A stretch of 64,000 bases of DNA, from positions 4,092,001 to 4,156,000 of the forward strand of contig CBDDCH010000002.1 in NCBI GenBank assembly GCA_965226215.1. The letters run 5' to 3'. The notes below the pieces were generated by a model that did not search any database, was not told the origin of the DNA, and was given only the letters and a program-made list of their open reading frames with translations. Within the stretch, counting starts at the first letter, position 1, and each line of letters starts with the position of its first letter. Position numbers and translations under genes: made by a program. The DNA comes from G963668345 sp965226215 (lineage in GTDB: Bacteria > Acidobacteriota > Terriglobia > Bryobacterales > UBA6623). This document shows positions 37,034-45,277 of this stretch, piece by piece.

Positions 37034-38320
37034 GTGCCCTTGTCGTCAACAAAGAGCTGCAAACAAGAACTAGAGATCAGCGTACCTTGGGAGGAGGTCG
37101 AGCAGGAAACAGGCCGGATCGTCAAGGCCATCCGAGGCAACGCGAAGATTCCGGGGTTCCGGCCGGGTAAAGCGCCCGACACCATTGTCCGCTCTCGCTA
37201 TCAAAAAGAAATCCGGCAGGAGATCATCGACAAACTCGTCCCTCGCTTCTTTTGGGAGCAGGCGCAACAACAGAACCTGCGAGTCGTCGGCTCTCCCCAG
37301 GTGGGCGACCTTCATCTGGAGAACGGCGAGGCGATGCGCTTCCATGCTGAATTCGAAGTCTATCCTGACTTCGAGTTGGGTGACTACCGACGCATCGAGG
37401 TCCCTTTTCGTGAACCGGAGGTGAGCGAAGAAGAGGTCGCCCAGGAATTGGAACAGCTCCGCGAGCGGCACGCCAGTTTTCGGAATCTCGATCCTCGCCC
37501 CCTCGCCGACGGCGACATCGCCGTCTTGTCGCTGAAGGGAACTTCCCAAGACGGCGCGCCACCTATCGAACAGGAGGAGACCACCGTCACGATCGGCAAT
37601 GAAGAAACCTTGCCGGAATTCAACGACTATCTGCGCGGCAAGAGTCCGGGCGACGAAGTGGATTTCGAAGTGCGCTATCCCGATGATTTTTCCAACCGCA
37701 CGCTTGCCGGCAAGACGTTCTCTTTTCATGCCGAGGTCAAGGGGTTGCGGGAAAAGGACTTGCCCGAGCTCAACGACGACTTCGCCGCCGATCTCGGTGA
37801 CTTCCGCACGTTGGAGGAAGTCCGGCGTCACATGCATGAGTTAGTCGAAAACCAGCGCAGGCGTCAGGCTACCGAGGCCGCCCAAGAGGCGCTGATTGAT
37901 GAATTGATCAAAGGGCACGATTTCCCGGTTCCCGAGGGGTTGGTTGACCGGCAGATCGCGACCCGCCTCGAACGTCAACTGCGTTCCCTCAAGCAACAGG
38001 GCGTTGACGTGTCGAAGCTTGATTGGGATTGGGATAAGGTGCGTGACGCGGAGCGGGAACGCGCTTCCCGCGATGTCAAGGCCAGCCTGCTGTTGGAAAG
38101 AATTGCGCAAGCGGAAAACATCAGCGCCAGCTCGGAGGAGATCGACGAGCAGGTTAACCGCTACGCGGAACAGACGAAACAATCCCCGGCGACCGCCCGC
38201 AAGAAACTCGCCGAGGATGGCGCCTTGGATCGCATGCAAGTCCAAATGAGCAACGACAAGACCCTGAGTTTTCTCTTCGATGAAGCCGAGAAGGTCGATC
38301 AAGAGGTGGAGGCCACATAG
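37034..38320 (+). CDS. tig: Trigger factor (ribosome-associated chaperone / PPIase)
   Basis: 428 residues. The N-terminal ribosome-binding signature is IPGFRPGKAP in the first 50 residues. The FKBP-type PPIase domain (about 150-240) includes GDIAVLSLKG and FSFHAEVKGL. The C-terminal helical chaperone domain follows. Starts at GTG 37034 after CTGAG. Shields nascent chains at the ribosome exit. clpP follows 75 bp downstream on the same strand, the usual tig-clpP order. Confidence 0.95.
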   Translation: MPLSSTKSCKQELEISVPWEEVEQETGRIVKAIRGNAKIPGFRPGKAPDTIVRSRYQKEIRQEIIDKLVPRFFWEQAQQQNLRVVGSPQVGDLHLENGEAMRFHAEFEVYPDFELGDYRRIEVPFREPEVSEEEVAQELEQLRERHASFRNLDPRPLADGDIAVLSLKGTSQDGAPPIEQEETTVTIGNEETLPEFNDYLRGKSPGDEVDFEVRYPDDFSNRTLAGKTFSFHAEVKGLREKDLPELNDDFAADLGDFRTLEEVRRHMHELVENQRRRQATEAAQEALIDELIKGHDFPVPEGLVDRQIATRLERQLRSLKQQGVDVSKLDWDWDKVRDAERERASRDVKASLLLERIAQAENISASSEEIDEQVNRYAEQTKQSPATARKKLAEDGALDRMQVQMSNDKTLSFLFDEAEKVDQEVEAT

Positions 38321-38395
38321 CGGTTCGGACTTTCCGTTGTTATCTGGGTTCGCCCACGAGACCGTCGGCCAAGCTAATCAATAGAAGGAACGTAT

Positions 38396-39013
38396 ATGCC
38401 CAGGATGATTGAACCACACGCCGGTCTGGTTCCCATGGTTGTGGAGCAGACCAGTCGCGGAGAGCGCGCGTACGACATTTACTCCCGTTTGCTGCGAGAC
38501 AACATTATCTTCCTCGGATTCCCCATCGACGACAACGTCGCCAATCTGATCACCGCGCAGCTGCTGTTTCTCGAAGCCGAGAATCCCGAGCGCGATATTT
38601 GGATTTACATCAACTCGCCCGGGGGATCCATCACTGCCGGCATGGCCATTTACGACACGATGCAGTTCGTGCGTCCCGACATCACGACGGTTTGCGTCGG
38701 ACAGGCCGCTTCGTTGGGCGCTGTGCTGATGGCGGCAGGCGCCAAGGGCAAGCGATACGGGCTTCCCAATTCCCGCTTTCTGCTCCATCAGCCGTCGATC
38801 TCCGGGCTGGCCGGACAGGCGACCGACATCGACATCCACGCCCGCGAGATCCTCCGCATGCGCGCAAAGCTCAACGAGATTCTCGCCGAGCATTGTGGGC
38901 AAAAGGCCGAAACCATCAGCAAAGACGTCGAGCGCGATTTCATTCTCGACGCCGAACAGGCCAAAGCGTACGGCCTGATCGACGAGATTATCTTCAAGAA
39001 GGAACAGGAGTAG
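38396..39013 (+). CDS. clpP: ATP-dependent Clp protease, proteolytic subunit
   Basis: 205 residues. Serine protease triad Ser106 in GQAASLGAVLMAAG, His131 in FLLHQPSI and Asp181 in VERDFIL. AAGGAA precedes the ATG. ClpP forms the tetradecameric chamber fed by ClpX or ClpA. clpX, normally next, is not in the window: the region after clpP holds an IS256 insertion and accessory DNA. Ends in TAG, showing that amber is an ordinary stop here. Confidence 0.97.
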   Translation: MPRMIEPHAGLVPMVVEQTSRGERAYDIYSRLLRDNIIFLGFPIDDNVANLITAQLLFLEAENPERDIWIYINSPGGSITAGMAIYDTMQFVRPDITTVCVGQAASLGAVLMAAGAKGKRYGLPNSRFLLHQPSISGLAGQATDIDIHAREILRMRAKLNEILAEHCGQKAETISKDVERDFILDAEQAKAYGLIDEIIFKKEQE

Positions 39014-39278
39014 AATCGCGAATTCGCCGGCTTCCACTCAACAGAGCTGCAAGTGTTAGGGGCTCTGTGAAAAAGGTTCACCCCAAGGCCGTGTCGCCAT
39101 TACTGGCGACATCGAGTCCCATAGTGGCCGACCCTCTCAGCGTGCCGCGTCGAGACTCATCTCGACGCCTGGGGCAACAATGAGCCGCAAGCTTTGCTGA
39201 ACGGAGGCCCTCCCCTCTTAAAGTGCCCGCCGTTGGCGGACGATGAGTTGTATGAAGTCCTGAACGGGAAAGCGGGAC

Positions 39279-40692
39279 GAGATATTGTCAAATGTTGTGG
39301 ATGGGCGAGGTCAGGCGGCGTTTTCCTGAACCATCAATCCATCCTTGAAAACCTTTCCCTCTAAGACATGAACAATCACTTCCGAACCGTTCAGGCGTCG
39401 CCAGTGGCGCTCGGCTTGGCGGGCCAGCATGAAGACCATCGTTAACGACGCTTCGCGGCTGCCACAACCCTTCGTTCGTCGCTGCCGCAAACGGACCGTC
39501 GCAAAGGTGGACTCGATCGGGTTCGTCGTCCGCAAGTGCCCCCAGTGCTCGGCCGGAAAGTCGTAGAAAGCCAGCAGCACTTGGCGGTCTTTTTCCAGGC
39601 ACTCGACCGCTTTGGGGAACTTCTTCTCGTATAGGTTCTTGAAACGGTCCAGAGCGGCCTCCGCCGTCTGCCGACTCTGGGCAAGATAGATGTCGCGCAG
39701 CGCCTGCTTGGCTTTGCCCTGCATGCTCTGCGGCAGCTTATTGAGCACGTTGGCCGTCTTGTGGAGCCAGCAGCGTTGCTCACCGGTCGCCGGATAGACT
39801 TTCCGCAGTGCCGCCCAAAACCCCATCGCTCCGTCGCCCACCGCCAACTTCGGCGGCAGCTCGAGCCCCTGCCGTTTCAAGTCCTCCAGCAACTCCTGCC
39901 ACGACAGTTCGCTTTCGCGAAAGCCGTCGTGCACCGCCAGCAGTTGCTTGCGACCGTCTTCGAGTGCTCCCATCACAACCAGCAAACACTGCCGTTCATC
40001 GTCCAGACGAACATTCGAGTAGATGCCATCGGCCCAAATGTAAACAAACCGCTGGCCGCTGAGGTCACGCTTTGACCAAGCCTCGTACTCGCGGCGCCAG
40101 ACGTCTTTGAGACGCACCACCGTCGTCGCCGACAGGCCCGGAGCGTCGGGCCCCAGCAAGGCCTCCAGCGCTTCGCTGAAATCGCCCGTCGAGATCCCTT
40201 TCAGGTACAACCAGGGGATCAACTCCTCCACACTCTTCGTGCGCCGCAGATACGGCGGCAGGATCTGGGAAGTGAAACGAAAGCGCCGGCCCTGCTCATC
40301 GACTCGGCGATCGTCGACCCGCGGCGCCTGGATCTTCAGCTGACCCACGCCGCTGACGATGGTGCGCTCGCGGGCGTGACCGTTGCGCACCACCAGCCGC
40401 CGGCCGTCCTGGTCGACTTCGTGCTGATGCGTTTCGATGTAGGCGGTCACTTCGGCTTCCACGGCCTTGACGAGCATCTGGCGCGCTCCTTGGCGCAGCA
40501 CCTCATCCAAGGGCGAGCGTTCCTTTCCATCAATGACTTGGGGGTTGACTTGACTGCTGCTCTCAGCAGCTTCACACTGACTCATGGCGTATCCTCCTTG
40601 TTCCTTTCCAGAAAACGATTGAGTTGCTTCCTCAATCGTCAGGATACGCCGCCTCCCCTCAGAGGCTCATCCACAACTTCTGGTTATAGCTC
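39279..40692 (-). mobile_element. IS256-family insertion sequence, intact copy (1414 bp)
   Basis: The left end GAGATATTGTCAAATG and the right end, read inward, GAGCTATAACCAGAAG each run into GTTGTGGATG, giving imperfect inverted repeats of about 25 bp. Direct repeat AAGCGGGAC at 39270-39278 and 40693-40701 is a 9-bp target duplication, within the 8-9 bp known for IS256. A truncated relative lies at 157-1999 in inverted orientation. Confidence 0.93.
39311..40585 (-). CDS. IS256-family transposase
   Basis: 424 residues. DDE triad Asp186 in YIWADGIYSNV, Asp251 in LAVGDGAMGFW and Glu358 in RTTNPIESTFATV. The basic segment VRLRQRRTKG follows Glu358 as usual for the family. The N-terminal helical DNA-binding region is complete. 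Start ATG at 40585 with AAGGAGG about 9 bases upstream. All parts present, so possibly active. Confidence 0.95.
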   Translation of the reverse strand: MSQCEAAESSSQVNPQVIDGKERSPLDEVLRQGARQMLVKAVEAEVTAYIETHQHEVDQDGRRLVVRNGHARERTIVSGVGQLKIQAPRVDDRRVDEQGRRFRFTSQILPPYLRRTKSVEELIPWLYLKGISTGDFSEALEALLGPDAPGLSATTVVRLKDVWRREYEAWSKRDLSGQRFVYIWADGIYSNVRLDDERQCLLVVMGALEDGRKQLLAVHDGFRESELSWQELLEDLKRQGLELPPKLAVGDGAMGFWAALRKVYPATGEQRCWLHKTANVLNKLPQSMQGKAKQALRDIYLAQSRQTAEAALDRFKNLYEKKFPKAVECLEKDRQVLLAFYDFPAEHWGHLRTTNPIESTFATVRLRQRRTKGCGSREASLTMVFMLARQAERHWRRLNGSEVIVHVLEGKVFKDGLMVQENAA

Positions 40693-40875
40693 AAGCGGGA
40701 CCGGCAGGGGGTAGTCCCTACACAGTCAATCCAGATTTCTCCCCGTTGCCGGGAGAACTGAGTTGCGATGAGTACACGTGCGTGAAAGTACTACTCCGCA
40801 ACGCAGTCCCAATCTCCAGACGGAAGCCGGGTCGCGAGGTGGATAGGCGGCCTAGGTTCCGGGAAGGTGTCAAAG

Positions 40876-41616
40876 ATGCTGCATAAGTTGCCCGTCTCGA
40901 ACTGGTGTTTCGGGGCCGCGTTGATCGGACTAGCGTTCTCGAGCAGCCTGGCGGCCGGCGGGCCGCTTGGCTACGGCAGAATGAGCACAGTCGGTACGGT
41001 GTGGACGAACTCAGTTGCTCTGCCCAGTGGCACAACTGTTCATCGCGGAGACAGGATAGCCACCGGTCGCAACGCAGTCGCTGTAATCTCGTCCCCCGCC
41101 ACGGGCCGGGTGGAAGTTCGTCCCAACTCCGACGTCACGCTTGCGGACCGCTATGTTGCACTCCATGAAGGGGTTGTGGCGTCCGAGAAGGTGGCTGTGA
41201 CACTAGCCGACTACAAGGTAAAGCCGAAGGACAGCCAAGGGAATCCTTGGTTTGCGGTGGCCTCTCGCCAGGGTCAGGTTTTGATCGCTGCTTACCGCGG
41301 TGATGTGTTGATCGCAAGAGTGGGGCTGGCCCCGGTGCTTGTGCCGGCAGGCTCGTACGCCGTACCGGCGCCCGGTCCCGAACCGAAGAAGTCTAAGAAG
41401 GCGAAACGCAAGGAAAAACCCGACGAGAGGTCCGGCGGTAACCGCGGAGCGGTGGCAGCGGGAGGTTGGCCCCCGAAAACCAATGACGGCTGGACGATTG
41501 GTTCGTTGAGTCACGGAGCCAGTGTTGCACTTATAGCCGGGATCGGCGCGGGTGCTGCCGTAGGGGCAGTCTCGGCTTTCGCCCTCGGCGACCCCTCGCC
41601 CAGTCCGAGCCAATAG
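40876..41616 (+). CDS. Exported FecR-like-domain protein
   Basis: 246 residues from ATG 40876, placed 8 bases after GGGAAGG; an alternative GTG at 40867 sits too close to that site. Signal peptide WCFGAALIGLAFSSSLAAGG. The FecR-like beta region reads LPSGTTVHRGDRIATGRNAV, VEVRPNSDVTLADRYVALHE. A Lys/Pro-rich linker (KKSKKAKRKEKPDERSG) and a hydrophobic Gly/Ala helix (VALIAGIGAGAAVGAVSAF) close the protein, so it may be membrane-anchored at the C-terminus. Not linked to a sigma factor here. Confidence 0.68.
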   Translation: MLHKLPVSNWCFGAALIGLAFSSSLAAGGPLGYGRMSTVGTVWTNSVALPSGTTVHRGDRIATGRNAVAVISSPATGRVEVRPNSDVTLADRYVALHEGVVASEKVAVTLADYKVKPKDSQGNPWFAVASRQGQVLIAAYRGDVLIARVGLAPVLVPAGSYAVPAPGPEPKKSKKAKRKEKPDERSGGNRGAVAAGGWPPKTNDGWTIGSLSHGASVALIAGIGAGAAVGAVSAFALGDPSPSPSQ

Positions 41617-41698
41617 CAATGAGATGGCGGCGCGGAAGACCCTTGTAACGAGAGTCGTCGCCAAAACGCCCGACCGGACCGTATTACTGCGGTGGAGA

Positions 41699-41876
41699 CT
41701 AGTGCTTGATTGCAAAAGTTCGCGTATTTGAAAAGCCCTTTCCCGAAGGATCATACGGTCGTCCGTCTGGCCCGGAAGTGGTTTGTTCGCGGAGCCTTCC
41801 GAGCCGCGACCGTGAGGGAGCGGTCCAGTGATTGCCAGCCTATAAACGATCGTGAACTTATGCAACCAAGCACTAG
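41699..41876. repeat. MITE-like element, copy B (178 bp)
   Basis: Starts CTAGTGCTTGATTGCA and ends TGCAACCAAGCACTAG. Same orientation and nearly the same sequence as copy A at 23903. It lies between the FecR-like gene (stop 41616) and a strong terminator hairpin (41917), so it probably inserted into that gene's 3' leader-to-terminator interval. Confidence 0.8.
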
Positions 41877-41916
41877 TTCGTAGCTTTGACATAAGTTTCT
41901 TCCTCCTCAATAGCTC

Positions 41917-41950
41917 GGGTCCCGGCTTCACGAGCCGGGACCCCCTTTTT
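41917..41950 (+). terminator. Rho-independent terminator
   Basis: Perfect 11-bp stem GGGTCCCGGCT / AGCCGGGACCC with loop TCACG, followed by CC and TTTTT. Likely terminates the FecR-like gene transcript, the nearest upstream plus-strand gene. Confidence 0.85.
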
Positions 41951-42040
41951 GTGTAGAACCGGGCCGGCTTCGGCCAACGGCCTGCGTGGCGCAGACGGCC
42001 GTGGGTCTCTTCGAGCCCTGCGCTACTGTTTCGTTATGAT

Positions 42041-42178
42041 CGCTCACTCGCGTTCGCGGCTCCGATTCGCTTGTCGCGACGGGTGGGCGTGAGCAAGCAA
42101 CTGAGCCTGGAACGCCAGTGACAGGCCATGTGTCTGTAACGACCCCGCGGCGCAATGACCGCTCACTTTGCGTTCGCG
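42041..42178. repeat. REP-type 119-bp repeat, copies upstream of the RAYT gene
   Basis: One full 119-bp unit starting CGCTCACTCGCGTTCGCGGC at 42041 and the start of a second at 42160. Same unit as the array at 42841-43465. Ends about 70 bp before the RAYT start. Confidence 0.85.
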
Positions 42179-42247
42179 GCTCTGATTCCGTTACTTCCGT
42201 TCCACGTTCTGTACCTTTGCAGGTTCCGCCTATACTGAAAGCACCGC

Positions 42248-42790
42248 GTGCTTGACTGCGAGACGCCGAAGCGCCCCGGCACCGGTCCTTTGGCGTACCT
42301 CATCACCTTCGCCTGCTACGGTGCACGCCTCCACGGGGACCCAGACGGCTCAGTTGACCGCTCTCGGAACATCTGGCAAGCTCCAATGCTGGAGGCCAAC
42401 CCTCGTCGCGCTCACTTTGAACGACTCCTACTCAGAGATAACCCTACAATCCTAAGCACCGTCGAGTGCCGACTCGTTCTCGAATCGATCCGGCAACACG
42501 CCTCCCACCGTGGATGGACTTTACATGCTGTGCATGTGCGATCGAATCATGTTCACATCGTCGTCGAAACCGATCTCAGACCGGAGAAGGCCATGACGCA
42601 ACTCAAGGCATTTGCTTCGCGGACCCTCAATCGGTCAGGCAAGCAGTGCCGGAAACATTGGTCTCGTCACGGCAGCACGAGGTACCTCTGGGATCCCAGT
42701 TCCGTCGATGCAGTGGTGGACTATGTCGTTCAGCAGCAGGGTCCACCCATGGCTGTATACCTCAACCCGCATCGATGGGGATCCCGATAG
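42248..42790 (+). CDS. REP-associated tyrosine transposase (RAYT / Y1_Tnp, IS200-like)
   Basis: 180 residues from GTG 42248. LAYLITFACYGARLHGDPDG, then WTLHAVHVRSNHVHIVVE carries the His-x-His (HUH) metal motif. LWDPSSVDAVVDYVVQQQG carries the likely nucleophilic Tyr on the following helix. RAYTs are single-strand nucleases that cut REP hairpins and are thought to disperse them. Repeat units lie on both sides (42041-42178 and 42841-43465), exactly the arrangement expected of a REP/RAYT unit. Appears complete. Confidence 0.82.
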   Translation: MLDCETPKRPGTGPLAYLITFACYGARLHGDPDGSVDRSRNIWQAPMLEANPRRAHFERLLLRDNPTILSTVECRLVLESIRQHASHRGWTLHAVHVRSNHVHIVVETDLRPEKAMTQLKAFASRTLNRSGKQCRKHWSRHGSTRYLWDPSSVDAVVDYVVQQQGPPMAVYLNPHRWGSR

Positions 42791-42840
42791 GCATCGCATG
42801 CTGGAGCGGTAGTGCCAGGTCGTGCGTCTGAGCGACTATT

Positions 42841-43465
42841 TCGCTATGACCGCTCACTTGCGTTCGCGGCTTTGGTTCGCTTGTCGCGACGGTGTGCGAG
42901 AGCAAGCAACTGAGCCTGGAACGCCAGTGACAGGCCATGTGTCTGTAACGACCCCGCGCCGCACTGACCACTCACTCGCGTTCGCGGCTCCGTTGCGCTT
43001 GTCGCGACGGGTGGGCGAGAGCAAGCAACTGAGCCTGGAACGCCAGTGACAGGTCGTGTGTCTGTAACGCCCCCGCGGCGCAATGACCACTCACTCGCGT
43101 TCGCGGCTCTGGTTCGCTTGTCGCGACGGGTGGGCGAGAGCAAGCAACTGAGCCTGGAACGCCTGTGACAGGTCGTGTGTCTGTAACGCCCCCGCGGCGC
43201 AATGACCGCTCACTCGCGTTCGCGGCTCCGTTGCGCTTGTCGCGACGGTGTGCGAGAGCAAGGAACTGAGCCTGGAACGCCAGTGACAGGTCGTGTGTCT
43301 ATAACGACCCCGCGGCGCAATGAGCGCTCACTTGCGTTCGCGGCTCTGGTTCGCTTGTCGCGACGGGTGGGCGAGAGCAAGCAACTGAGCCTGGAACGCC
43401 TGTGACAGGTCGTGTGTCTGTAACGCCCCCGGGGCGCAATGACCGCTCACTTGCGTTCGCGGCTC
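42841..43465. repeat. Array of five 118-119 bp REP-type repeats
   Basis: Units start at 42851, 42969, 43088, 43207 and 43325, with a partial sixth at 43444. Each carries CTCAC(T)TCGCGTTCGCGGCT, then CTTGTCGCGAC ... GCGAGAGCAAG (a bulged hairpin), then TGAGCCTGGAACGCC and a TGACAGGTCGTGTGTC block. Unit-to-unit differences are a few bases. Ends 45 bp before the stop of the NLR-like gene. A diverged inverted unit lies at 50311-50388. Confidence 0.9.
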
Positions 43466-43510
43466 TGATTTGCCTACCGCTGGATCGTGCAATACCGCCG
43501 CGAGGCTACG

Positions 43511-45265
43511 CTACTTCATCGCCTCCTTGATGGCCTCCAGATTGCGGGCGACTGCGCGGGTGCTCGGATTGTCGTTCCCGTATGTCGCTTCGAGTATGCT
43601 CAGCGCCCGCTTGGTCCACCCCAACGCCCCCTCCAGGTCCCCTTGGTCCTTCAGAATCGTGCCGATGTTGTTGGCCCGGATCGCCACGTCGGGATGCTCG
43701 GGGCCGTAGACCTTCTCGTCGATCGCCAGCGCCCGCTTCGTCCACTCCAACGCCCCCTCCAGGTCCCCTTGGTCCTTCAGAATCGTACCGATGTTGTTGG
43801 CGCGGATCGCCACGTCGGGATGCTCGGGGCCATAGACCTGCTCGCCGATCGCCAGCGCCCGCTTCGTCCACTCCAACGCCCCCTCCAAGTCCCCTTGAGC
43901 CTGCAAAATCTGGCCGATGTTGTTGGCGACGATCGCCACGTTGGGATGCTCGGGGCCGTAGACCTTCTCGTCGACCGCCAGCGCCCGCTGCGCCCACTCG
44001 AACGCCCCCTCCAGGTCCCCTTGGGCCTGCAGAATCGCCCCGATGTTGTTGGCGTGGATCGCCACGGTGGGATGCTCGGGGCCGTAGACCTTCTCGTCGA
44101 TCGCCAGCGCCCGCTCGAAGTAATCTTTGGCTTGATCAAGTTGCGCTCGCCCCTGAGAGTACATCCCAAGCTGGTTCAGAAGTCTGTCTGTGCTTTCCAT
44201 CCCCACTTGCAGTTTCTCGGCGTGGTTGACGGCCTGCACTGCGTGCGCACCAAGCCGGGCACAAAGCGGCCAGCTTCGTACGTCGCTGGCCTCAACCGGA
44301 AACGCTTTGTTCACAACTCCCACCGCTGCCTCCGCCCACGCCTTTCGCTCTTCCTCGGACAGGCGATCGAAGGTCACCGCTTGCACGAGACGGTGAATGG
44401 AGACGCGTCGGTCGTCCGGTTCCGGTTCGTCGACTTCCACCAAGGAGTAATCGCGGAGAGCGATGATCGCCTTGTCGAGTTCGAGGGGATCTTGTAACGC
44501 GGTAGACAGAGGTTGTGGGATATGCTCGCTGCCTTGGACGATTACTTCCATGGGAATGTCGTCCGGCCCGAGAAAAGCGCACAGACGCAACAAATCGACC
44601 GCAGCCGACGAGTCCTTGCCTGCCTGCTGAAATGAAATGTCCCAGGTGGTGGCCACCGTGGCTTTTTCGTCGGACCCCGAGGTTCCGTGGTTAAACAGCG
44701 CCAGCTTCCGCTCGCGGAACAAGCCAAGGTACCCCGCCAAGGCTCGCCCGGCGTGCTCGATGTAGGCCGCGGCCTGTTCGAGCGCAAGGGGCAAATAACC
44801 AAGCTCCTCCGCCAATTGACGGGCAGCGGCTTCGTCCTCTTGTTCTGTGCGCTTCAGCAGGAATTCCACCGACTCCCGCGGCCCCCACACCCGCACGGGC
44901 AGCGGGCGGGCCAAGCGGCCCCAAGCCGCGTAGCGGGAGGTGACCACCACATGCCCGGCTGAGCCGTGCGGTATGTAGGGCTCGATGGCGTCCGGATTGG
45001 GTGCGTTATCGAAAACCAGCAGCCACTCGGTCCGCTGCTCCAGGGCGCTCCGAACGATTTCGACGACCTGATTCTGTTCCAGCCGATCTTCCTGCGACAC
45101 GAGGTTCATCCGCCGCGCCAGCGCTTCCCAATCGGCGTTGAGAGATTCCGGAGTTTCGGATCGCACCCACCAGATGAGTGAGTAGTGATTCGCGTTGCGA
45201 TAGGCATATTCGATAGCAAGTTGCGTTTTGCCAACGCCGCCCAATCCGTGGATGGCTTGCGTCAA
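43511..45265 (-). CDS. NB-ARC ATPase with TPR repeats (C-terminal part of a TIR-NLR-like protein)
   Basis: 584 residues. The Walker A IHGLGGVGKTQLAIEYAY opens the frame, the Walker B-like WLLVFDNAP follows, and LGYLPLALEQAAAYIE matches the GLPL motif: a bacterial NB-ARC STAND ATPase. From about residue 385 it has five TPR (kinesin-light-chain-type) units of 42 residues, such as RALAIDEKVYGPEHPDVAIR. It is in the same frame as the TIR gene just upstream and separated only by TAA (45280-45278) and KSAAL. Read through, the two would be one receptor of about 782 residues. Bacterial proteins of this design act in anti-phage defence; that role is inferred. Confidence 0.85.
   Translation of the reverse strand: MTQAIHGLGGVGKTQLAIEYAYRNANHYSLIWWVRSETPESLNADWEALARRMNLVSQEDRLEQNQVVEIVRSALEQRTEWLLVFDNAPNPDAIEPYIPHGSAGHVVVTSRYAAWGRLARPLPVRVWGPRESVEFLLKRTEQEDEAAARQLAEELGYLPLALEQAAAYIEHAGRALAGYLGLFRERKLALFNHGTSGSDEKATVATTWDISFQQAGKDSSAAVDLLRLCAFLGPDDIPMEVIVQGSEHIPQPLSTALQDPLELDKAIIALRDYSLVEVDEPEPDDRRVSIHRLVQAVTFDRLSEEERKAWAEAAVGVVNKAFPVEASDVRSWPLCARLGAHAVQAVNHAEKLQVGMESTDRLLNQLGMYSQGRAQLDQAKDYFERALAIDEKVYGPEHPTVAIHANNIGAILQAQGDLEGAFEWAQRALAVDEKVYGPEHPNVAIVANNIGQILQAQGDLEGALEWTKRALAIGEQVYGPEHPDVAIRANNIGTILKDQGDLEGALEWTKRALAIDEKVYGPEHPDVAIRANNIGTILKDQGDLEGALGWTKRALSILEATYGNDNPSTRAVARNLEAIKEAMK
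43623..44127. repeat. 126-bp tandem repeat coding the TPR units
   Basis: Four near-identical 126-bp units (starts about 43623, 43749, 43875 and 44001), each one 42-residue TPR, plus diverged units at the edges. DNA identity is much higher than needed for the fold, so expansion or homogenisation is recent. Confidence 0.85.
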
Positions 45266-45277
45266 CGCCGCTGATTT

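Noticed and set aside
42841..43465. CRISPR-like array
   Set aside because: Whole 118-119 bp units repeat with scattered differences; there are no short repeats with unique spacers and no cas genes. The RAYT gene explains it better.
43487..44497. 336-codon plus-strand frame with repeated RPLRPLQRPLQVPL-type segments
   Set aside because: Antisense shadow of the 126-bp TPR repeats of the NLR-like gene.
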